DNA of 64,000 nucleotides from Amphibalanus amphitrite (Eukaryota > Arthropoda > Thecostraca > Balanomorpha > Balanidae). Under the pieces are notes generated by a model. That model made no database searches. It had not been told where the DNA came from and was given only the letters and a program-made list of their open reading frames with translations. How positions within the stretch are numbered: position 1 is the first letter of the stretch; the number at the start of each line of letters is the position of its first letter. Positions 54,301 through 63,361 of this stretch are shown piece by piece. The position numbers were made by a program, and so were the translations under genes. The DNA lies in NCBI RefSeq assembly GCF_019059575.1, contig NW_024881540.1, positions 992,001-1,056,000 of the forward strand, given 5' to 3'.

Positions 54301-56528
54301 TACTTAAATAAATATATTATTTTTTTTCGTAAGATTCGGTTGAATGAAAAAATATAATTTCGATGTCTAATACTGTTTCATGAAAGCTTTTTAGCTCTGA
54401 GAAGTGTTCACACTATGACGTCAGCCGGCCTGCGCCAATTTCTCGTGACGCTTCCTGTTATTTACCGCCTTGGTTGAACCTTACCTGCCTATTAGTCAGG
54501 TAATTGACTCTTAAATTGTGGACTAGAATTTTGGACCCTTATTACCATGAACTGAACGAAGAATGAAATTGGTAAAAATGTACTTTCCATTTTCAGTCAT
54601 CGTTTAACCCGCGCCCCACTGGGGGGGGGGGCTATTTATAGCCCCCCCTCCCGTTTTTCTGCAATAACTTCCAAACCGCTTGACGAATCGACGCCAAACT
54701 TTCAGTACCTTCGGCTGCATCAATTTGACACCTTGTGTCAAAATTTGAACTTCGTAGCTACCATAGGTCGGCCGGAAATGACGTCAGAGTGACGTCATGT
54801 TCGTCCGATTTCGACGCAAAACATTGAACCACGGCAATCGCTCCCAAGAGCTCAGTTTTTAAGCTAGATCCAATTTCTTTGCATGAAAGGACTCAGAATT
54901 GACCGCGCTATCAAACTGCTATCTCGGATTTTCAAAATTTTGAAAAATTCGAAAATTTTATATAATAATATTCAAAATTTATATTTTTATATTTTTTTCA
55001 AAAAGTTTTTGACTTTTCGAAAAAACCGGAATATATGTGACAGAACGCATGATTATGACTAACCCTAGCAAGTTTTAGCTAAATATCTTCAAAAATGGCC
55101 AAGTTATACGCATTATTGCAAAAAATTCACAATTATTAATTTTTCAAATCAATTTTTCAGTACGTATTTGGCATCGTACACCAATATAAATGGCACCATC
55201 GTGTTCCTGAGCTCAAACTGCATCCAATAGACACCTTTTTTGTTGAAAAATTTCAACTTCAAAATTTGACCTTTTTTGACCTGAAAGTGACCTGACCTAA
55301 GCTAATTTCGACTCAAAATGACCTTGAATGACACAGACGACATCAAATTCGAAATCTATGGCCTAAATGGACCATAAAACATGTGTCACGTGACCGACGC
55401 ATGATATAATATTTTCGTGATCTGTGATGACCTGACCCTGACCTGAAAATCAAAGTACAAGTTTGGTACCCTCAAGGTATCTAGAGCATCTGTTCACGAG
55501 TGTGGAAACCAAAAATGAGCCTGATCTGACTTGTAAGACGGCGGCCAGAGCCCAAAATGTGAACAAGCCAAAGTGCTAATAATTTTTACTTTGACCTGAC
55601 CTGTGACGTCATCGGTGACCTCGAGGTCAATGAAATTAGGTTTCGCTCGACAGTTTTTCCGGGGCTATCAGACGTCGTTTGAATTTTGACGATCGGCCCA
55701 GTAGTTTCGGAGTTAGGAGGGGGGGCTATGAATAGCCCCCCCCCCCAGTAGGGCGTGTTATACACAGACCCCAGTGGGGCGCGGGTTAACACACATTAAC
55801 ATTGACCACATAACTAATATTCTTCGAAGGCACGAGGAATACGATCCCAAGAGGTTTAACTTTAACTTTTTAGGTGGGGCGAACTTGGTGAAGGAGGAGC
55901 CCCATGGTGGAGGGGGTGCCCTCAATAGGACTTCATTTTAAACCCATACAGGTGGCCAAATTATCACATTGAAGAGGGGAAGATGTTCTCACGCCCTCCC
56001 TTTCTAGCTCGAGTCCTGAACCTATTAGCGACAAAAACACTAAAAAGCAAACATGGATTATTAAAGAAAGAAATTAGGCTATTTCAAGGTGGATCAAGTC
56101 TCCAAAAGTAAACGAATGTCACATTTTCCCGATTGCAACATTTTCGACAAATCATTTCATTACCTGTAAACTAATGAAGACATCGCGAAACCATAGACAT
56201 CGCGGAATATCAAGGCTACGGATGGTCCATTCATTAACTACACTAAATAGAATAAGGGGTAGCACACCTGGTTATAAAGTTCTGCACACAGTGCTGTAAC
56301 TGCACCCGTATACTGCACCCCGGAGCGGTCTTTTCAACGCGTATGCACGATGCTCCTATCCCATGTAGTTAGCTTCATGCTCACCTATAGTTTCGAGCTC
56401 ACCTTATCATATTGGGTCGCAATAAGCCGGTAGCCCTCCAGCGGAGACAAGCGCGGTCCGATTAGGCGCATTTGCCAGAGAGCGTTTGGCTCATTGGCAA
56501 ACTCGCTGGGCCGCTCGAGCTGTGACAT
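51328..56528 (-). CDS. METTL27: METTL27-like SAM-dependent methyltransferase, five exons
   Basis: Coding exons on the minus strand: 56,403-56,528, 53,161-53,301, 52,323-52,421, 51,803-51,932 and 51,328-51,509, with phases that join to about 225 residues. Exon 1 starts MSQLERPSEF and ends TQYDK at GTGAGC. Exon 2 (DFDPENYAAPRLV) carries SAM motif I, DVAAGTGLVG. Exon 3 has the post-I region NIDALDPCREM. Exon 4 has YDAVVIAGGFVQGH and MIRICKPG; exon 5 continues KPGGYVINSMR and ends YIYQKL with TAA. Order, length (the human protein is about 245 residues) and motifs fit the METTL27/WBSCR27 family of class I methyltransferases; the substrate is unknown. The exon 3 donor (CAT/GTGGGT) is weak but is the one that keeps phase. 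Intron 1 (about 3.1 kb) holds two MITEs. Confidence 0.85.
53479..53781. mobile_element. GGAGTC-rich MITE in intron 1
   Basis: AGGGCTGCGGAGTCGG at the left is inverted at the right (CGACTCCGCAGCCCT). TTGCAC occurs on both outer sides (53,473-53,478 and 53,782-53,787), a possible target duplication. The interior is mostly GGAGTC hexamers with single variants. CAGGGCTGCGGAGTC-type elements are widespread in invertebrates; superfamily is not certain. Confidence 0.75.
54604..55789. mobile_element. TTAA-flanked MITE, head GGCTATTTATAGCC
   Basis: The 1,186-bp element in intron 1 of the methyltransferase gene has TTAA at 54,604-54,607 and 55,786-55,789. Termini TTAACCCGCGCCCCACTGGG and CCCAGTGGGGCGCGGGTTAA are perfect inverted repeats. 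Heads are GGCTATTTATAGCC and GGCTATGAATAGCC. The right end has the motif twice (CAGTAGGGCGTG and CAGTGGGGCGCG). The body has GTGACGTCAT sites and TGACCTCGAGGTCA near 55,616, an everted pair of half-sites. The core is shared with 57,142-60,393. Confidence 0.92.
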
Positions 56529-57141
56529 TGCTACCCTTCCGGCGGCCGGGCCGGCACTGACCGCCCGCCGCCTCTAAACGGTCGTACGGTACGACCCCAA
56601 CTGCGCCTCGTCTATGTGATCCAATCCAGACCTGAAGCTTTAATGAAAACAGCGTAGTCCGCGATCTATTTTGTGGAGTATTTTATATAAACAACGAAAT
56701 TCCCAGAATACACTTCACAAATACTCACCCGAGAATTCAGATACCTAATGCCGTTTTATCGTGGAGTATGACTTGTTTGTAAAAAGAACAGCACGATAGA
56801 AAGCATCAGAAAGAAGGTATTTAAATATTCGAGCTGCTGAAACTATTTTCACAATGCAGTGACGGTTATGTTTGGAGCCATGATTCTGCAACACTGTCAG
56901 TCCGCATGATTCAGTTTTCACATGACCATTCCCTGGCAGCCGCATGATAATGGGTTTCAGGGGCAGCTCCAGTCAGTATCCAGGACCAAACCTCTGGAAA
57001 TCCACTTTTGGATTTTTAATATGGCCCTATTTACAGAAAAGAGGTAGTTGCGAGACGTGTAACTAATTATTTCTTTTGTCTGTTATCGCAGTTGTTTTTG
57101 AAAGATGGTGTGCATAGATTGGCTTTTGTTTCAATCTTCGT
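56529..57141. other. Upstream flank of the methyltransferase gene
   Basis: Contains the presumed promoter of the methyltransferase gene on the minus strand. No TATA box is evident within 100 bp of the ATG. GGTCGTACGGTACGACC at 56,580-56,596 is a perfect palindrome. No other gene is supported. Confidence 0.4.
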
Positions 57142-57228
57142 TTAACCCTCGCCGGCACAAGGGGGGATGTTCGGCCGATTTCGACGCAAAACATTGAACC
57201 ACGGCAATCGCTCCCAAGAGCTCAGTGT

Positions 57229-58125
57229 TTAACCCTCGCCCGTATAGGGGGGGGGGGGGTCGAACGGACCCCCCATGGTTTTTCGCGAATAACTCGCGTA
57301 AAAAGCGGCCGATCGCGACGAAACCTTCAGTACCCTCGCGTTCATCAATTTCACACCTACCCTGAAAATTTCATGACCCTGACCCAAATGACCTTTGACC
57401 TGTGACCTACTTTTCGAGACCATGTGTGGCTGGAATCGCGATTCGGCGTATGTCGGCTCGCATTAGCCGCGCGTTTGCAGTCTTTTCGTGGTTTCAAGCG
57501 TTCAAACATGTGATATGATGTTGCCCCCATGCATTAGGGTGGGTGTCAAGGTCACCTGAAGGTCAGGTCAGGTCATTGACCTTTGATGACCTCGGTACAC
57601 TTTTTCGAGTTTTACATGTTTCTAGGCCAGTTTTTGGAGCTGAATTCGAATTTAGCAACCATATGAACATTTACGAGGTAGTTTTGGTGCCTTCGTAACA
57701 TGTTACGAAGCTGTCAGAGGCGGTTGCCACCTACTACGAATAGGTACCCTTACTGGTTGACCTAACCTGACCTGACCCGACCTGGCCTAAATACATGAAG
57801 ACATCATCTTTGATCAAAACTAACATGATATTCGTGATCAGCACCCCGAAAACCCCATAGCAGCCACACTTTACGACGTTCTAACAGGTCCCGATTTTCC
57901 CGCCTTTGGGGTCATTGACCTGACCTGCAAGGTCAACCAATGACCCAGGACCTTAAAATTAGGTATCATCGGCTTCCTCTCGTCACGGGCAACACGCTCG
58001 TTTTTTTCTGCGAAGCTCTAGCTCGATCAGGGGCAGAACGGCAAGAGCGGGGGGGGGGGTCCAACGGACCCCCCCCCCCCTTATACGTTCGCGGCTGGAA
58101 AAACACCAATACGGGCGAGGGTTAA
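57229..58125. mobile_element. TTAA-flanked MITE, head GTCCAACGGAC (family copy 3)
   Basis: The 897-bp element has TTAA at 57,229-57,232 and 58,122-58,125. Left end TTAACCCTCGCCCGTATAGG, right end AATACGGGCGAGGGTTAA; heads GTCGAACGGAC and GTCCAACGGAC. EcR-type sites AGGTCATTGACCT at 57,570-57,582 and GGGTCATTGACCT at 57,909-57,921 match the positions in the other copies (reverse orientation to 8,763-9,651). The empty target (GTTTTTAAGCTAG) is visible in 54,604-55,789 near 54,856. Confidence 0.93.
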
Positions 58126-58230
58126 GCTAGATCCAATTTCTTTTCATGAGAGGAGGACTTAGAATAGACTGCGCTATCAAACTGCTATCTCGAATTTTCA
58201 AAATTTTAGATATTTTGAAAATTATTTATA

Positions 58231-59585
58231 ACTAGAGGGACAGCATTACGCGCAGCGTAAAAAATCAATTTTCATTCAAATCGGCCCAGTAGCGGCCGAG
58301 TTATTGCAAGAATAAATTTGGCGTCTCCTCTTGACCGGCGGTGCTCTGTTCCGGTATTCATTGCCAAAGGTCAGTGACCTTCCGGCTCTGATTTCGCTCA
58401 GTTTTGCAAGCGAAGAAACTGAGCCTAAGGCGCATGCCGTCTGCTCGGAGCCGGCCGCGGCCCAAAATGCGGTAAAGATGCGCCCGCCACGTGCAAACCA
58501 CCGAGCGCACCTCTTCCAAAATTTAATACAACAAACAGATGCACGCGTCCGACTTACGTCGAAAATTTCACCCCGGCAGCCCGCACCGTTCTGGAGCAAT
58601 AGACCGCCAAGCGTGACTGACGCGTCACATACATATGTACATACATACGGACATTTTTGATTTTTATATATGTAAACTAGAGGGACAGCATTACGCGCAG
58701 CGTAATAAATCAATTTTCATTCAAATCGGCCCAGTAGCGGCCGAGTTATGGCCAGAATTAATTTGGCGTCTCCTCTTGGCCGGCGGTGCCCTGCGCCGGT
58801 GTTCATTGCCAAAGGTCAGTGAACTGCCGGCTCTGATTTCGCTCAGTTTTGCAAGCGAAGAAACTGAGCCTAAGGCGCGTGCCGTCTGATCGAAGCCGGC
58901 TGCGGCCAAAATTCCGCAAAGATGCGCCCGCCACGTGCAAACCATCGAACCCACCCCCACCAAAACTTAATACGACAAACAGATGCACGCGTTTCACTTG
59001 CGCCCAAAATTTCACCCCTGTAGCCCGCACCGTTCTGGAGCAATAGCCCGCCAAGCGTGACTGACGCGTTACATACATACATACATGACGTTTTGATTTT
59101 TATATATGTAACTAGAGGGACAGCATTACGCGCAGCGTAAAGAGGGACAGCATTACGCGCAGCGTAATGAATCAATTTTCATTAAAAATCGGCCCAGTAG
59201 CGGCCGAGTTATTGCCAGAATAAATGTTGCGTCTCCTCTTGCCCGGCGGTGCTCTGTTCCGGTATTCATTGCCCGGTATTCATTGCCAAAGGTCAGTGAC
59301 CTTCCGGCTCTGATTTCACCCAGTTTTGCAAGCGAAGAAACTGAGCCTAAGGCGCGTGCCGTCTGCTCGAAGCCGGCCGCGGCCAAAATATCGCAAAGAT
59401 GCGCCCGCCACGTGCAAACCGCCGAGCCCACCCCCACCAAAATTTAATACGACAAACAGATGCACGCGTCTGACTTGCGCCCAAAATTCCACCCCGCAGC
59501 TCACACCGTTCCGGAGCAATAGCCCGCCAAGCGTGACGGACGCGTCTCATACATACATACATACGGACGTTTTGATTTTATATAA
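58231..59585. repeat. Three tandem ~440-bp units with an EcR-type site in each
   Basis: Units start with AGAGGGACAGCATTACGCGC at about 58,233, 58,680 and 59,115 (the last start is itself doubled at 59,141). Each contains GGCCCAGTAGCGGCCGAG, CTCTGATTTCGCTCAGTTTT (or a close variant), CACGTGCAAACC and a short CATA microsatellite. Each has an inverted repeat: AGGTCAGTGACCT at 58,368 and 59,290, AGGTCAGTGAACT at 58,813. The array interrupts the body of the composite TTAA element. No target duplication is evident and no coding region is supported. Confidence 0.85.
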
Positions 59586-60393
59586 GTGATAAAATTTAAA
59601 ATTTTTATTTTTATTTTTTTCAAAATGTTTTTGACTTTTCGAAAAAAGAACGGAATATATGTGATAGAACACATGGTTATGACTTACTCTAGCAAGTTTT
59701 AGCTAAATGTCTTCAAAAATGGCCAAGTTATACGCATTATTGCCAAAAATCACAATTATAAATTTTTCATATCAATTTTTAGTACGTTGTTGACATCGTA
59801 CACCAATATAAATAGCACCATCGTGTTCCTGAGCTCAAACTGCATCCTTTAGACATGTTTTTTATGAAAAATTTCAACTTTGAAATTTGACCTTTTTTTA
59901 CCTGAAAGTGACCTGACCTCAGCTATATTCAGATAAAAATGGCCTCAAATGACACAGGCGACACCGAATTCGAAATCTATGGCCTAAATGGACCATAAAA
60001 CATGTGTCATGTGACCGACTTATGACATAAGATTTCCGTGACCTATGATGACCTGACCCTGACCTGAAAATCAAAGTACAAGTTTGGTACCCTCGGGGTA
60101 TCTGAAGCATCTGTTCTCGAGTGTGTAAACCAGAAATCAGCCTGATCTGACTTGTAAGACGGCAGCCAGAGCCCAAAAAGGCAATTTACTTTGACCTGAC
60201 CTGTGACGTCATCGGTGACCTCGAGGTCAATGAAATTAGGTTTCGTTAGTCAGTTTTTCTGGGGCTATCAGATGTCGTTTGAATTTTGACGATCGGCCCA
60301 GTAGTTTCGGAGTTAGGAGGGGGGCTATGAATAGCCCCCCCCCCCCAGTGGGGCGTTTTATAGGTACACAGACCCCAGTGGGGCGCGGGTTAA

Positions 60394-60975
60394 GCAAATG
60401 CTTAATTTTTACTATATCAATTATGATCCTCCAAAATGAGCTGCAACATAATAAACTAATGGACCATGCTGTTCACTTCGCAATGCTATGGGTGGTGGCT
60501 GGTGCCCATAAATACGTTCTCAAATCAATTCATTTAACGCGATTATCAGCGCACCATGCCATTGATTACAATTTTTAAATTAAAGCTCGTCTGGCAAAGG
60601 CAGGCAATTGTAGGTAGGTATAGTCTACCTGATGTCCCCCTTTTGGCCCCGATATCGGGTACATTCCAAGAAACATCATAGATGTTTCATATGTAAGATG
60701 AGAAGTCACGCTGAATGTTTATGGGCCACCGGCGCGGCGCGGCGGGCCGGTTGTTGGTGCTGGCGCCTGCCACCCCGTCCAGAGTGTGTTTACTCTTCAG
60801 TGGCTGTTTTTTGTCGGCCAATGGTACACCGTCTCCAGCAAGACACCACTGTGCTGAAACAAACCAGAACCGGTATATTCCAGATCAGCGACACTTTGCG
60901 GCTTGCTAATGCGCCTTATCAAGGCCAATATGAGGTATTTATCAATGCCTATAATTGTCTATAACTATGCCTATA
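60394..60975. other. No gene recognised
   Basis: One frame of 110 codons (60,632-60,964) has a Cys/Trp-rich middle but no known domain, and nothing around it suggests a gene. The remainder is AT-rich. Confidence 0.4.
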
Positions 60976-61913
60976 GGGGAAGCGGGGGTAACACCGCCCC
61001 CCTAAGCTTTTCGCCAAAATGAGAGAATATGTGTGAAGTCTCTTGGTAGTTATTGTTTTGGTTACAATATTTAAACATTTTCTCACGTGTTTTAGGTACT
61101 TATTTTGCATGCTCCTAAAAGGTTTTCATGTATCACGACTTTTAAAAATACCTTGCATATTTGCTGCCTACAAATTGTGTGGGTAACCCCGCCACCGGTG
61201 TTGATGTTAACCCAACCCATTCCTACGAAAGCTTTTAATTGTTCAGAGATCGTGTGCGATGAGTTTCCTGTCGGTAAGTGGTAATTTTCGCAAATAATCG
61301 GTAATGGACACCTAAATAGGTATAGGTTCATCAGCTGTTTGCCAGTTTTATACAGCTGGCAAGTGCTTGGTCGGGATGCATGAAAAATATAAAGTAAAAA
61401 ATCAAATAAGCTGCTTATTCCCGACTTAGGAACATCTACGAACATAAATAAAGCGTGTCTTTGGAGTTTCATCACTTATCACGCTACAAACAGGAAACAC
61501 CGCAACCTCAATTGGGGTAACACCGCCACGGGGTGGCGGTGTTCCCCAATAAGTGATCACAAGCAAAAATCGCCAGCGGTAAGAATGTACTACACGGTTC
61601 AAGCAAACTTATCTTACTGGACAAAGCCGATCAGTTATTTTTCGATGTAATCAAGTAAATCAAAATGAGTCTCTACTTAAAGACATTCAAAAGTGCTCCC
61701 AACTCATCGAATTTTTATAAGAGAATGTGCATTTTTCTTTAAATGCCCACATTGAGCTTCGATTACACTGAAACACCGGAACACAAATCAGAAGACGCTT
61801 ACCTGCGTGCGGTCAATAGGAAATAACGGATTTTTACACTTCACATTTCATACTTTCGCCGCCAGATGGGGTGGCGGTGTTTCCCACAGTGGCGGTGTTA
61901 CCCTCGCTTCCCC
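60976..61913. mobile_element. DNA element with GGGGAAGCGGGGGTAACACC ends
   Basis: The left end GGGGAAGCGGGGGTAACACC is inverted at the right as GGTGTTACCCTCGCTTCCCC, with one mismatch. TATA lies on both sides (60,972-60,975 and 61,914-61,917). The motif GGGTAACACCGCCAC recurs internally: near 61,182 with one change, as a large palindrome at 61,514-61,548, and near 61,870-61,900. The element is 938 bp, with no transposase. Superfamily unknown. Confidence 0.75.
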
Positions 61914-62004
61914 TATACATATAATTCTTCATGAAATAAGCGGGCAATGAATTGCCCATGCCGTAGGTAGTTGCTCATTGTTGTAGATAAGCTGGGTCCA
62001 GGGG

Positions 62005-62160
62005 AGGGGGTACTTTCAACCACCGCGGCCCGGGGGCATTTTTCGCCCCATCCCCCCATACTCCGTAAATAAAGAAGCTACGGAATCAAAAGCGGTACAA
62101 AACGAAAGATCTCTACAAGGCGACTCTAAAGCATCTAAAACTTTGATCTCAACTCAATTT
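62005..62160. mobile_element. End fragment of the 42,787-44,914 type TTAA element
   Basis: CAACCACCGCGGCCCGGGGG, a CATTTTTCGCCCC half-hairpin, then TACTCCGTAAATAAAGAAGC match the right end of 42,787-44,914 in reverse orientation. The TTAA itself is not present. Half-sites near 62,172 (GAGGTCAAGGTCAAGG) suggest the body continues to about 62,420. Confidence 0.6.
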
Positions 62161-62454
62161 TCCAGATTAGAGGTCAAGGTCAAGGGCAAAACCTGAACAT
62201 GGTTAGTGATCTCAAGCTATGTTATCCAGAGGATGGCTTGAAGATGCATAAAATCGGCCAAAACTGGTTGAAAATAAAAAAGATTGTCTGAGGAATCTGA
62301 TACCGTTATAATAGCTATTTAGGCAAATGCCATGCTCATTCTCAAAATTGACCTCACAGTTTGCACTTTTCGTATATGTTATGCACTAATGTACACCGAA
62401 TTTCAAATGTTTTGAGATATTGTAAAGCATGTTAGACCCCTAACTGGGGCTCAT

Positions 62455-63063
62455 TTAACCCGGCGGCCGCTGGGCCTCCGCGCCACCCGCCGCGCCGGCC
62501 GCTGGGGGGGGGGGCATATAGTTGCCCCCCTTTACTTTCGCGGCGATATCGACGCAACGCGAAGAGATAGAGAAGCGAAACTTTGCACACATCTTCCTGA
62601 ATACCTATCCGAGGTTGTGTCTAAATTTGGTGTCGATCTCATTTGAAATGACGTCACAGTGACGTCATAAGTCAAATTATAGATTTGCGACTCTCAGTTT
62701 CCTCACGATACATCAGGTAAATAGGACCGAATATAAAGGGCCGATTATGGGTTAGGAACTAGATGGAAGTGTACTTAGATGTTTTAGGATGACAGCAGGT
62801 GCTGTCTAGTTCATTTACAGTTGAGTTTCATGCTCAGCGTCATCAGAAGCGGTCCATATCGGAAAACGACAAAACTTTATGACGTCACTGTGACGTCATC
62901 TTTGATGCTACAACCACCAAACTTTCTTCAAACATTGCCTAGGTATTCATTTGAAGCTATGCCAAGTTTCACGTTCGTAGCTCATCAGGTTTCGGAGATA
63001 TTCCACAAAACGTAAAGGGGGGGGGCAACTTTATGCCCCCCCCCCCAGCGGCTCGTGGGTTAA
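62455..63063. mobile_element. TTAA-flanked MITE, head GGCATATAGTTGCC (short copy)
   Basis: The 609-bp element has TTAA at 62,455-62,458 and 63,060-63,063. The left terminal motif occurs twice (GGCGGCCGCTGGGC and GCGCCGGCCGCTGGGG); right end CAGCGGCTCGTGGGTTAA. Heads are GGCATATAGTTGCC and GGCAACTTTATGCC. The body has CAGTGACGTCATAAG and CACTGTGACGTCATC but few AGGTCA half-sites, unlike the longer families. Confidence 0.87.
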
Positions 63064-63361
63064 CGATTGCAGCTGCCTGAAGGTCAAAGTCATGCACGAG
63101 TAGGTATCCTTGCTAGCTCCTATTTCACGAGTTGAAGTGGGCCAAACTCAGTCGTTTTGCTATCCTGATGCTCTAGATGTACTTTAGAGCAAAATAGATG
63201 ACGGACTCCTGATAAGTGGTTACTACCTCATATTAGGCCCATCACGTGTCAAGGGAATGCAAAGGTCATTCGAGGTCACATTTGGTCAACATAACACGTG
63301 CTCGTTTCTAAAAAGGATGTATGTCATTCGACTGCAGTCTTGACACACAAAAAAGCGCTGA
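63064..63361. other. No gene recognised
   Basis: Contains AAGGTCATTCGAGGTCACATTTGGTCA near 63,262 (split here only as description of closely spaced half-sites) and may be a remnant of a TTAA-element body, but no terminus is visible. Confidence 0.35.

Larger units (their letters stand above)
57142..60393. mobile_element. Composite TTAA element with mismatched ends and nested insertions
   Basis: The left end (57,142) is TTAACCCTCGCCGGCACAAG, the type seen at 28,769 and 31,518. The right end (60,393) is CAGTGGGGCGCGGGTTAA with head GGCTATGAATAGCC, the 54,604 type. The body matches 54,604-55,789 from TTCGGCCGATTTCGACGC onward; about 190 bp of the normal left end are missing. A TTAA element (57,229-58,125) and a tandem triplicate (58,231-59,585) are nested inside. 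Without them it would be about 1 kb. Confidence 0.75.

Noticed and set aside
60632..60964. A 110-codon frame with several Cys and Trp residues
   Set aside because: No recognisable domain, no supportive splice sites and unlike composition along its length; likely chance.
8763..63063. G-quadruplexes as the explanation of the G-runs
   Set aside because: Each long G-run is paired with an adjacent C-run across a palindromic head, so hairpin or cruciform formation explains the arrangement better. Quadruplex formation is not excluded but not needed.
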